Notes under the pieces: generated by a model
The model's input: the letters and a program-made list of their open reading frames with translations, nothing else
The model's database searches: none
What the model was told of the DNA's origin: nothing
NCBI GenBank assembly: GCA_030835135.1
Contig: JAUQWO010000011.1
Span: forward strand, 1-64,000
Source: Bacteroidota bacterium
Lineage (GTDB): Bacteria; Bacteroidota; Ignavibacteria; UBA10030; UBA6906
DNA length: 64,000 nucleotides
Direction: 5' to 3'
Shown here: positions 35,243 to 44,153 of the stretch, piece by piece
How the letters are laid out: the number at the start of each line of letters is the position of its first letter
Position numbering within the stretch: the stretch's first letter is position 1
Made by a program: the position numbers and the translations under genes

Positions 35243-38200
35243 ATGAGACCGAACCCGCTTTCCCGCATCATTGCCGCATGTGGCACCGTTCTCATTGTCC
35301 TCCTCCCAACGCTCGCGTCCGGACAGTCGCGTCTCCTCGATGGGTGCGAAACACCCGACGGCTGGCGTGTGATCGTGTCCGAAGGCGCCGGGCTCAACCT
35401 CGCGAGTGCGCCCGGCAGGACGGGGAATGCGCTGGCGATGCAGTTCGATCTCAGCAAGGTCTCCGGCTATGTCATTGCGCGGAAGGACTTCACGGTGGAC
35501 CTGCCCGCGGACTATCAGTTCACATTCGATCTGCGCGCGGACGCTCCGGTGAACAACTTCGAGTTCAAAGTGATGGATGAGCACGAGAATGTTCATTGGA
35601 TCAAGAAACTGAACGTGACCTATCCGAAGACATGGACACGTCAGCGTATCAAGAAGCGCCATCTCACCTTCGCCTGGGGTCCCCGGCGGGACATGCCGCT
35701 CACCTCCGTGCGTTCGGTGGAGTTCGTGGTGTCCGTGGGCAGTGGTGGGACGGGCACGGTGCTCATCGACAATTTCCGGTTCGAGCCGATCGATGATGGC
35801 GCGGCAGCCCGGGCGAAGCCGAAGGTCACCGCCACGCCCCGGGTGGGCGGCCGGCCCGGCATCAGCACTGATGGACGAGTGGTCACGGGGTGGCAGACGG
35901 GCTCGCGCCTGCCGGCGACGCTGCTGGCGGACCTCGGGTACCAGCGGGAATTTGGCGGGCTTGTCATTCACTGGGCCGCCGGCCGGCATGCCACGCGTTA
36001 CGCCATCGACCTCTCGGATGACGGCCGCGAGTGGGAATCAGTCCACTCTGCCGTGGCCGGGAACGGAGGGAGGGACTATGTGTACCTGCCCGAGGCCGAA
36101 GGCCGCTTCCTGCGTCTGCGAGCGACCGCCACCGCAGGGAAGAGGGGCGCTGCGATCGACAGCATCGTTGTTCAGCCACCGGCATTCTCCGCCTCATCCA
36201 ATGATCTGTTCCATGCCGTTGCAGCGGATGCCCCGCGCGGGTGGTACCCGAGATACTTCCACAACGAACAGACCTACTGGACCATCGCCGGCGCCCCGGG
36301 TGATGACAAGGAGGCGCTCATCAACGAGATCGGGGCGGTGGAGCCGGACAAGGCCAGCTTTTCGATCGAGCCGTTCGTCTATCTGGACGGCACCCTCGTA
36401 TCCTGGCAGGATGTGACGACAACGCCATCGCTCGAGAGCGGATACCTTCCCTCGCCGGCCGTCACGTGGCGGTACCGCGACGAATGGACCCTGACCATCG
36501 AAGCGGTTGCGGGAGGCGTTGCAGGGAATTCCACGCTGGGCCTCCGGTACACGCTCGCGATGTCGCGCCCCGGCAACGCGCGCGTGAAGTTGTTCCTTGC
36601 GATCAGACCGTTCCAGGTGAACCCGCCCTGGCAATTCCTGAACACCGTTGGCGGGGTCGCGCGGATCGACAGCGTGTCGATGACGCAGGGGATGGTGCGT
36701 GTGGATGGTCGTGATGTCGTGCCGATGACCGCACCGTCCGGATTCGGAGCGACATCGTTCGCCTCCGGAGAGATCATCGAGTATCTCGCGCGCGGGGTGC
36801 TTCCGGATGCGCAGCGTGCGGGTGACGGCGATGGGTTCGCCTCGGCGGCACTCATGTACGATCTCAGCCTGATGAACGGCGAGCAGAAGGATGTGTATGT
36901 GGGGATCCCCTTCCATGGCTGGCGCGGGAGCCCCCAGCCGAACATGTCCGCCGGCAGTGACCGCATGTACCATGCGCTCATGAGAGCACAAACGCTCTCG
37001 TGGTGGCAAAGGCACCTGAACACGTTCCAGGTCACGGTGCCGCCAGAGGCCGAACCGGTCATCAGGACGGTGCAGTCGAACCTGGCATACATCATGATCA
37101 ATCGTGACGGTCCGGGCATCCAGCCGGGATCGCGGAGCTATGAGCGCTCGTGGATACGCGATGGTGCGCTGACCGCGACCGCACTCCTGCAGACCGGCCA
37201 TCCGGAAGAGGTGCGTGAGTTCCTGGATTGGTACGCGAAGGGGCAGTTTCCGAGCGGGAAGATCCCCTGCGTGATCGATGCGCGCGGGCCGGATGCCGTG
37301 CCCGAACACGATAGCCACGGGGAGTTCATCTATGCGGTGATGCAGTACTACCGGTATACCGGAGATACCACGTGGCTCCGCGGCAAGTATGAGACTGTCG
37401 TCCGGACCGTGCGGTACATCCAGTCGCTCCGTGCCCAGCGGAAGACCGACGCGTACAGGAACGGTACGCCTGCCCAACGCGCACTCTATGGCCTGGTGCC
37501 CGCATCGATCAGTCACGAAGGGTACTGGGATATTCCCCGGCATTCCTATTGGGACGATTTCTTCATTCTGCGCGGGTTGAAGGACGCGGCGGACATGGCC
37601 GCGGTGCTGGGCGAGCGGAAGGATGCGGCGGAGTTCGCGGCGGAGCGGGACGACTTCAGGACATGTCTGTACGCCTCGATGCACCTCGCGATGCAGAATA
37701 CGAACGTGGACTACATTCCGGGCTGTGCGGAGATCGGGGATTTCGATGCGACGTCGACCACCATCGGTGTCGCCCCTGGTGGGGAGCTGGGGAACATTCC
37801 GGAACCCCAACTTCGCACTACATTCGACAAATACTTTGCGTATTTTCAGGAGCGCAAGGTCCGGGAGACCAATCCGAACTACACGCCGTATGAAACGCGT
37901 GTCATCGGGACGTTTGTGTACCTGGGCCAGCGGGAGCGGGTCGAGGAGTTGCTGCAGTTCTTCATGAACGACCGCCGTCCGCCGGCGTGGAACCACTGGG
38001 CCGAAGTGGTCTGGCGCGATCCGGCGGCCGCGAAGTTCATCGGCGATATGCCGCACACCTGGGTCGGTTCCGACTTTGTCCGTTCCGTGCGGGCAATGTT
38101 CGTGTATGAGCGCGAACGCGATACTGCCCTCGTGATCGGTGCCGGGATCCCGGCATCCTGGATCTCCTCGGCGACCGGGGTCGGCATCAAGGGGTTCCCT

Positions 38201-38422
38201 ACGTACTACGGTCCGCTTGCCTATACGATGAAGCAGTCAGGGTCCGTGCTCACGGTGGACGTGCCCGCGGGGGTCCGCCTTCCCGCCGGAGGCCTGATCG
38301 TTGCCGCGCCGACGGCAACACCGGTGAAGCGGATCAGCATCAATGGTGTACCCGCACTCTGCTCTCCGGGAGGAGAGGTCCGTGTTCAGACACTTCCAGC
38401 GACGGTGATCATTGAGTATTGA
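35243..38422 (+). CDS. Large secreted six-hairpin-type glycosidase with N-terminal carbohydrate-binding and discoidin-like domains
   Basis: This 1059-residue protein has a signal peptide ending LASGQ. The first about 170 residues form a jelly-roll carbohydrate-binding-like module (CETPDGWRVIVSEGAG...VLIDNFRFEPI). Residues about 210-310 look like an F5/8 type C (discoidin) domain (GLVIHWAAGRHATRYAIDLSDDG and RFLRLRATA). The rest is an alpha-helical six-hairpin-type catalytic region with SYERSWIRDGALTATALLQTG, PEHDSHGEFIYAVMQYYRYTGD and HSYWDDFFILRGLKDAADM. I cannot name the GH family. It should act outside the cytoplasm on the same glucan as the GH144-type enzymes. No T9SS signature is seen. 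Confidence 0.75.
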   Translation: MRPNPLSRIIAACGTVLIVLLPTLASGQSRLLDGCETPDGWRVIVSEGAGLNLASAPGRTGNALAMQFDLSKVSGYVIARKDFTVDLPADYQFTFDLRADAPVNNFEFKVMDEHENVHWIKKLNVTYPKTWTRQRIKKRHLTFAWGPRRDMPLTSVRSVEFVVSVGSGGTGTVLIDNFRFEPIDDGAAARAKPKVTATPRVGGRPGISTDGRVVTGWQTGSRLPATLLADLGYQREFGGLVIHWAAGRHATRYAIDLSDDGREWESVHSAVAGNGGRDYVYLPEAEGRFLRLRATATAGKRGAAIDSIVVQPPAFSASSNDLFHAVAADAPRGWYPRYFHNEQTYWTIAGAPGDDKEALINEIGAVEPDKASFSIEPFVYLDGTLVSWQDVTTTPSLESGYLPSPAVTWRYRDEWTLTIEAVAGGVAGNSTLGLRYTLAMSRPGNARVKLFLAIRPFQVNPPWQFLNTVGGVARIDSVSMTQGMVRVDGRDVVPMTAPSGFGATSFASGEIIEYLARGVLPDAQRAGDGDGFASAALMYDLSLMNGEQKDVYVGIPFHGWRGSPQPNMSAGSDRMYHALMRAQTLSWWQRHLNTFQVTVPPEAEPVIRTVQSNLAYIMINRDGPGIQPGSRSYERSWIRDGALTATALLQTGHPEEVREFLDWYAKGQFPSGKIPCVIDARGPDAVPEHDSHGEFIYAVMQYYRYTGDTTWLRGKYETVVRTVRYIQSLRAQRKTDAYRNGTPAQRALYGLVPASISHEGYWDIPRHSYWDDFFILRGLKDAADMAAVLGERKDAAEFAAERDDFRTCLYASMHLAMQNTNVDYIPGCAEIGDFDATSTTIGVAPGGELGNIPEPQLRTTFDKYFAYFQERKVRETNPNYTPYETRVIGTFVYLGQRERVEELLQFFMNDRRPPAWNHWAEVVWRDPAAAKFIGDMPHTWVGSDFVRSVRAMFVYERERDTALVIGAGIPASWISSATGVGIKGFPTYYGPLAYTMKQSGSVLTVDVPAGVRLPAGGLIVAAPTATPVKRISINGVPALCSPGGEVRVQTLPATVIIEY

Positions 38423-41105
38423 TTTTCATATTCAGAAGACGAAGCCGCGCGAGGGGCGGGATGCCCGTATCATCCTCCCGTTGAATGGCACGTGGGAGGT
38501 GGAGCCTGGCGAACGCAGTGCACCGCCCGCAGTCTGGGGACGGACGGTGCCGGTGCCATCACTGGTGGACATGGCCCAGCCTGCATACGACCATCACGGA
38601 TCGGACTACCACTGGTATCGCCATACCTTCACCGTGCAGCACTCGCACCGGCGGGAGGCCGCGTTCCTGGTGATCGGACAGGCGATGTATGGCACCGCGG
38701 TGTGGGTGAATGGCAGATTCGCGGGCGACGATATCGCCTGCTACACCTCCCAGGAGTACGACATTACACGCTTCCTCCAGTATGGGAGTGAGAACGTCCT
38801 GCTCATCCGTGTCGGCGCACGGTCCACACTGCCGCCCGAGAGCGCGGTGGGGCGCGATCAGGAGCGGGCAACGTTCATTCCCGGGATCTGGGGTGATGTC
38901 TCGCTCGTCCTCACCGGTTCGCTCCGATGTTCATCGGTCCAGGTGATCCCGCAGATCGACGCGGCAGGTGCCGAGATCCGTGTCGGTATCAGTGGCGTGG
39001 CAGCGGGGCCGGACGTCGCCGTCGGCACCTGCATCTTCGAGAAGGCCTCCGGCCGGCTGGTCACCGGCGATATCGCGCTTCCGGTGATCCTTCAGCCGGC
39101 GGGCGAGACCCCGATCATCTTCCGGCACGCGATCCGTGATGTGCAACTCTGGTCGCCCGACCATCCCTTCCTGTACGAGGCGGAGACCATCGTTCGTGTG
39201 GACGGGCGGGTCGTGGACCGCACCATGACGACCTTCGGCATGCGCGAATTCACGATCCGCAACGGGCACTTCCATCTCAACGGCCAGAGGATCTTCCTGC
39301 GTGGCGGGAACATCGCGTTCCATCGGTTCCTCTCCGATCCTGACCGGGGAACGCTCCCCTGGGATGAGGGCTGGATCACTCGCCTGCTCATCGATATTCC
39401 GAAGGCCCATCATTTCAATTTCTTCCGCAATCACCTCGGACAGTTGTACAACCGCTGGTATGATATCGCGGACGAGCACGGCATGCTGTTGCAGAACGAA
39501 TGGCAGTTCTGGATGGCAACGGGTTCGGAGGAGCAGATCACACGCGAGTTCACACGCTGGCTGCGCGACAATTGGAACCACCCGAGCATCGTGATCTGGG
39601 ATGCATTGAACGAATCCACCGATGCGACCGTCGAGCAGAAAGTGATCCCGAAGATGAAGGAGCTGGATCCGACGCGCCCCTGGGAACCGGTGGACTTCGG
39701 CGATGACCACCCGTACATCTATTCGCTGGGTCCGGTCCTCAATGACCGCGCATTCGGCTACACGCGGTCCATCCAGGACCTGGCCGCCTCGCCAACGCCC
39801 GTCGTGGTCAATGAGTTCCTCTGGTGGTGGCTCGACCGTGATGGCGTTCCCACCGTGCTGACGCGCGATGTGATCGCGCGCTGGACGGGGCCACATGCCA
39901 CACGGGAGGAGATCGAAGAGCACCAGTGTTTTCTCGCCGGCGAACTCGTTGAACTCTTCCGGCGGATGCGCGTCGATGCCGTTCAGCCGTTCGTGTACCT
40001 CAGCAACAACCAGGGTCCGACCGCGAACTGGTTCCTCGGCGCCATCACAGACCTGCAGCCCAGACCAATTCTGCAGACATTGAAGAATGCCTTTGCACCT
40101 ACCGGTGTGAGTCTGGAACTCTGGGACCGGCACTTCATGCCGGGGGAGCAGAGGGTGGTTCCGCTCCACATCATGAATGACCGCTCCGTACCATTCACCG
40201 GCACTGTCCGGTGTGGTATCGTCGGACCGGGCGGGGAGTGGGTCGTGCAGCAGGAAGTGGCCGTGACCGCCGGGGCGCTCGGCCACGCGGTGCAGGGGGT
40301 GAGCATTCCGTTTCCGGAATCGCCGGGCAGCTACACGGTCGCAGCGGTGCTGCGGGATGATGAGGATGGCGGGACGGATGTGTACTCGCGCAAACCAGCG
40401 TACGTCATTGCCTCGCCGGAGGTCCCACCGGCGCTGCATCGCGTGCGGATCGCCGCCATCGATCCGCGGGGGGAACTGCGGTCGTACCTTCAACAACGCG
40501 AGATCTCCCTGATCTCGTCCGACCAGATCGAAGAACCCCAGCCGGGGATCCTGCTTGTGGTGGAGCGGGCTTCACGCGACGTGGCGTTCTCCGGACACCT
40601 TGCCGCCGTCACGCAGTTCGTTCATCGCGGTGGCACGCTGGTGCTGGTCGAGCCCGAAGAAGGCGTGACATCGGCGGTGACCATCCCGGTCCTGGAGGGA
40701 ATGGACCTCCGGATCGTCCGGCGTGTGGACGCTGACCGGGGTGGGTACGATTCCTATGTCTTCCCGGATGATGCCGGTCATCCGTTGTGGGAGGGCCTGG
40801 ACCCTGCCCACCTGCGTATGTTCAATGGAGCGTTCGGCGGCGAAGTCGTTTCGCAACACGATATCAGTGCTTCCGCATCGCCGCGCATTCACGCGCGGTG
40901 CGGGCTGCGCCTCGAAGTGCCGGTGGTGATGGAATGGCGTGTCGGGGACGGACGTGTCGTGGTCTCTCGTCTGCAGATCCGTGGAAGGCTCACCGGCGTC
41001 TCTGCCCCCGACGGGCCCTATGCGCGCAGACGGGACCCCGTTGCCGAGCGGTATCTTCTCAACCTGCTGCAATGGTCCATGTTGCCGCGGAGGGCGAACC
41101 CATGA
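38412..41105 (+). CDS. Cytoplasmic GH2-family beta-glycosidase
   Basis: This protein of about 897 residues has the GH2 layout: sugar-binding jelly roll (about 20-170), immunoglobulin-like domain, TIM barrel and extra C-terminal domains. Catalytic glutamates are E401 in WDALNES (acid/base) and E468 in VVVNEFLWWW (nucleophile). There is no signal peptide. The most upstream plausible start is the TTG at 38412, which overlaps the preceding gene by 11 nt; no ATG lies between it and the conserved N-terminal domain, and the ribosome site is weak. The C-terminal 250 residues (about 650-897) resemble beta-sandwich plus ThuA/GATase-like segments. The substrate is a beta-glycoside imported by the following ABC system. 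Confidence 0.83.
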   Translation: MSIDFHIQKTKPREGRDARIILPLNGTWEVEPGERSAPPAVWGRTVPVPSLVDMAQPAYDHHGSDYHWYRHTFTVQHSHRREAAFLVIGQAMYGTAVWVNGRFAGDDIACYTSQEYDITRFLQYGSENVLLIRVGARSTLPPESAVGRDQERATFIPGIWGDVSLVLTGSLRCSSVQVIPQIDAAGAEIRVGISGVAAGPDVAVGTCIFEKASGRLVTGDIALPVILQPAGETPIIFRHAIRDVQLWSPDHPFLYEAETIVRVDGRVVDRTMTTFGMREFTIRNGHFHLNGQRIFLRGGNIAFHRFLSDPDRGTLPWDEGWITRLLIDIPKAHHFNFFRNHLGQLYNRWYDIADEHGMLLQNEWQFWMATGSEEQITREFTRWLRDNWNHPSIVIWDALNESTDATVEQKVIPKMKELDPTRPWEPVDFGDDHPYIYSLGPVLNDRAFGYTRSIQDLAASPTPVVVNEFLWWWLDRDGVPTVLTRDVIARWTGPHATREEIEEHQCFLAGELVELFRRMRVDAVQPFVYLSNNQGPTANWFLGAITDLQPRPILQTLKNAFAPTGVSLELWDRHFMPGEQRVVPLHIMNDRSVPFTGTVRCGIVGPGGEWVVQQEVAVTAGALGHAVQGVSIPFPESPGSYTVAAVLRDDEDGGTDVYSRKPAYVIASPEVPPALHRVRIAAIDPRGELRSYLQQREISLISSDQIEEPQPGILLVVERASRDVAFSGHLAAVTQFVHRGGTLVLVEPEEGVTSAVTIPVLEGMDLRIVRRVDADRGGYDSYVFPDDAGHPLWEGLDPAHLRMFNGAFGGEVVSQHDISASASPRIHARCGLRLEVPVVMEWRVGDGRVVVSRLQIRGRLTGVSAPDGPYARRRDPVAERYLLNLLQWSMLPRRANP

Positions 41106-42379
41106 GAGCCGTGCGCCGGAATCCTGTGGCGTATCTTGCGGTCCTCTGCGTCTGTCTGTTGCCCGCGTGTTCCGGTGGACCGGCGCAGGACACGGAGATC
41201 CAGTTCTGGGCGTTCGGTTCGGAGGGAGAGAACGTCAAGGCGCTCCTGCCTGCGTTCGAGCGCCAGCATCCCGGGGTCCGTGTCAAGTTGCAGGTGATCC
41301 CGTGGACCGCAGCGCACGAGAAATTGCTCACGGCGTATGCCGGTGAATCCACGCCGGATGTCTGTCAGCTTGGCAATACCTGGATCCCGGAGTTCGTCAC
41401 GCTGAAGGCGATCGAACCTCTGGAGCCGTGGCTCCGGAGGGCCGGCCTGGACAGCACGTCATATTTCTCCGGTATCTGGCGCACGAACTTCATCGAGGAC
41501 GTACAGTACGGGTTGCCGTGGTATGTCGATACACGTGTGCTCTTCTATCGGAAGGATATGTGCGCGCGGGCCGGGTTCCCGACGGGACCCCGCACGTGGG
41601 CGGAATGGGATACGTTGTGCAGGCGCATCGTGACGGCGAAGGGCGGGCATGAACGGTATGCCGTGCTCCTGCCGACCACGGAATGGGCACCGCCGGTGAT
41701 CTTCGGGATGCAGAAGGGGTCGCTGATGCTCCGCGACCGGAACACCTACGGCGATTTTTCAGGCGCAGCATTCCATGCTGCCTTCCGGTTCTACATCGAC
41801 TTCTTCAAGCGCGGATATGCGCCGGCGGCGCTGACCGACGTCATGAATATCTATCAGAGCTTTGGCGAAGGGTATTTCGCCATGTATATCACCGGACCGT
41901 GGAACATCGGCGAGTTCTCCCGTCGTTTGCCCCCGGCATTGCAGGATGTGTGGATGACGGCACCGCTGCCCGGACCGGACCCGGGGAGACCCGGTGTGTC
42001 GCTGGCCGGTGGGTCGAGTCTCGTCCTCTTCTCCCGTTCACCGCGGAAGGAACTTGCCTGGGAGCTGATCCGCTATCTGTCGGCGCCCGAGCAGCAGATC
42101 ATGTTCTACCGGATCACCGGGGACCTTCCGGCGCGTGTGGAGGCCTGGCAGGACAGTGCGCTGGCGACGAACATCTATGCGCGTGCGTTCTTCGAGCAGT
42201 TGAAGCATGTCGCGCCCACTCCCACGATCCCGCAATGGGAACAGATCGCGATGAAGGTGCAGGACTTTGCCGAGCTCGCAGCCCGGAACAAGATGACGGT
42301 GGAGGAGAGTCTGTCCGCCCTCGACCGCGATGTGGACCGCATTCTCGAAAAACGACGGTGGATGCTCAATGTTCGGTAG
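41102..42379 (+). CDS. ABC sugar importer, extracytoplasmic binding lipoprotein
   Basis: This 425-residue family-1 solute-binding protein has a lipobox ending LLPACSGG. The mature part opens EIQFWAFGSEGENVKALLPAFERQHPGVRVKLQ, the classic sugar-binding-protein start, with GYFAMYITGPWNIGEF and GGSSLVLFSRSPRKELAWELIRYL later. Its start overlaps the GH2 stop (ATGA), and its end overlaps the first permease gene by 11 nt. It should capture di- or oligosaccharides in the periplasm for uptake to the GH94 and GH2 enzymes. Confidence 0.93.
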   Translation: MRAVRRNPVAYLAVLCVCLLPACSGGPAQDTEIQFWAFGSEGENVKALLPAFERQHPGVRVKLQVIPWTAAHEKLLTAYAGESTPDVCQLGNTWIPEFVTLKAIEPLEPWLRRAGLDSTSYFSGIWRTNFIEDVQYGLPWYVDTRVLFYRKDMCARAGFPTGPRTWAEWDTLCRRIVTAKGGHERYAVLLPTTEWAPPVIFGMQKGSLMLRDRNTYGDFSGAAFHAAFRFYIDFFKRGYAPAALTDVMNIYQSFGEGYFAMYITGPWNIGEFSRRLPPALQDVWMTAPLPGPDPGRPGVSLAGGSSLVLFSRSPRKELAWELIRYLSAPEQQIMFYRITGDLPARVEAWQDSALATNIYARAFFEQLKHVAPTPTIPQWEQIAMKVQDFAELAARNKMTVEESLSALDRDVDRILEKRRWMLNVR

Positions 42380-43259
42380 CTCTCGCGCACGGGCGTTGCT
42401 GATCTTTCTGGGGCCGGCATTGCTGGCGATCAGTGTGTTCTTTTTCTTGCCGGTGCTGGCGGCGCTGGTGATGAGCTTCACGGATTTCGACATCTATTCG
42501 CTGGGCGACATCCGGTACGCCCGGTTCGTCGGGTTCCGCAATTATCTCCAGCTCTTCAACGATCCCCTGTTCTGGAAGGCCCTCGGCAATACGCTGTACT
42601 TTCTCGTGGTCGGCGGGCCGCTGTCCGTGGCGGTCTCGCTCGGGGCCGCCTTGCTGTTGCATTCCCGGCTCGTCCGCTTCAAACCGATGTTCCGCTTCAT
42701 CTATTTCATGCCGGTCGTCACCACACTGGTGGCGATAGCGGTGGTCTGGCGGTACGTCTATCACCCGCGCTTCGGACTGCTGAATGCCGCCATGGGAGCG
42801 CTGGGGTTCTCGCCGATCGACTGGCTGGGCGATCCGGACTGGGCCATGCCCGCACTCATCATCATGGCCGTGTGGAAGAATTTCGGCTACAACATGATCA
42901 TCTTCATCGCCGGACTGCAGAACATCCCGGCGTCATTGTATGAAGCGGCCAGCATCGATGGTGCGGGTCCCGTGCAGCAATTCTTCAAGATCACGCTGCC
43001 AATGCTCGCTCCGACCACGTTGTTCATTAGCATCATCACGATGATCGGGTATTTCCAGTTCTTTGCCGAGCCGTACGTCATGACGCTCGGGGGGCCGATG
43101 AACAGCACCCTCAGCATCGTGCTCCTCATGTATCAGCAGGGGTTCCGGTGGTGGAACATGGGATATTCCGCCGCGCTCGCGTTCGTGCTCTTTGCGATGA
43201 TCCTGGTGGTGTCCGTGATCCAGACCCGGGTGCAGAAGCAGAAGGGAGACCTGCTGTGA
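42369..43259 (+). CDS. ABC sugar importer, permease 1 (MalF/LacF type)
   Basis: This 296-residue inner-membrane permease has six predicted helices. The EAA loop is seen as YEAASIDGAGPVQQFFKITLPML, where the ATPase docks. The ATG at 42369 lies within the end of the binding-protein gene and has ggtgga upstream. It pairs with the permease encoded next (4-nt overlap). Confidence 0.93.
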   Translation: MFGSSRARALLIFLGPALLAISVFFFLPVLAALVMSFTDFDIYSLGDIRYARFVGFRNYLQLFNDPLFWKALGNTLYFLVVGGPLSVAVSLGAALLLHSRLVRFKPMFRFIYFMPVVTTLVAIAVVWRYVYHPRFGLLNAAMGALGFSPIDWLGDPDWAMPALIIMAVWKNFGYNMIIFIAGLQNIPASLYEAASIDGAGPVQQFFKITLPMLAPTTLFISIITMIGYFQFFAEPYVMTLGGPMNSTLSIVLLMYQQGFRWWNMGYSAALAFVLFAMILVVSVIQTRVQKQKGDLL

Positions 43260-44074
43260 AGACACTGAGGCAGTCGGCGCTCATGGTCCTGCTCGTGGTG
43301 ATCGCCGTGACCACCCTGCTCCCGCTGGTCTGGATGGTCATGGCGTCGTTCATGCCCTCCGGGGATGCGAGCAGCGTGCCCCCGCCGTTCTTCCCGCGGA
43401 CGGTGACCCTGGAACAGTACATCGGACTCTTCACCCGTCTGCACCTGGGACGGTCGCTGTTCAACAGCGTTCTCCTGTCCGTGGCGGTCACCCTGATCTC
43501 CCTCGTCGTGAACTCCATGGCCGGGTATGCATTCGCGAAATACCGGTTCCGTGGCCGCGCCCCCCTGTTCAAATTGCTCATCGCATCGATGGTGATCCCC
43601 GCGCAGGTGACGATGCTGCCCCTGTTCCTGCTGCTGAACAAGATGGGGCTGATCAATACGTATTTCGGCGTGATCATTCCCGGGATGGCGAGTATCTTCG
43701 GCATCTTTCTGATCCGACAGTTTGCGATGACGATCCCGGACAGTCTGCTCGAGGCCGCGCGCATGGATGGCGCGAGCGACCTCCGGATCTACTGGTCGGT
43801 GATCCTGCCGCTCTGCAAACCCATCCTGGTGACGCTGGCGATCTTCACGTTCATGGGGACGTGGAACGACTTCCTCTGGCCCCTGATCGTGATGACGGAT
43901 GATGCGATGTACACTCTCCCCGTGGCGCTGGCGAACCTTGCGGGTGAGCATGTGCAGGACACGGAGTTGATGATGGCGGGGTCGGTGATGACGGTACTGC
44001 CGGTGCTGGTGGTGTTTGCGGCGGTGCAGAAGTACTATCTGGCCGGGATCATGGCAGGATCCGTCAAGGAGTAG
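43256..44074 (+). CDS. ABC sugar importer, permease 2 (MalG/LacG type)
   Basis: This 272-residue permease has six helices and the EAA loop LEAARMDGASDLRIYWSVILPLCKP. The GTG start at 43256 overlaps the stop of permease 1 in GTGA. No ATP-binding-cassette gene follows: the operon ends here and the next gene is on the other strand. The transporter therefore needs a shared ATPase encoded elsewhere, as MsmK does in Gram-positives; this is inference. Confidence 0.93.
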   Translation: MKTLRQSALMVLLVVIAVTTLLPLVWMVMASFMPSGDASSVPPPFFPRTVTLEQYIGLFTRLHLGRSLFNSVLLSVAVTLISLVVNSMAGYAFAKYRFRGRAPLFKLLIASMVIPAQVTMLPLFLLLNKMGLINTYFGVIIPGMASIFGIFLIRQFAMTIPDSLLEAARMDGASDLRIYWSVILPLCKPILVTLAIFTFMGTWNDFLWPLIVMTDDAMYTLPVALANLAGEHVQDTELMMAGSVMTVLPVLVVFAAVQKYYLAGIMAGSVKE

Positions 44075-44076
44075 TT

Positions 44077-44132
44077 GAGGATCGCCCATTGCCCTTTGTC
44101 AACGAATGCACACCGGGCGATCGGCGATCCTC
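44077..44132. other. Inverted repeat in convergent intergenic region
   Basis: GAGGATCGCC (44077-44086) and GGCGATCCTC (44123-44132) are perfect 10-nt complements, and an overlapping second pairing GATCGCCC/GGGCGATC is possible. It sits between convergent genes and may act as a bidirectional stop signal, although no T tract is present on either strand. Confidence 0.5.
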
Positions 44133-44153
44133 GATCGGCAATTGTGGTTGCTC

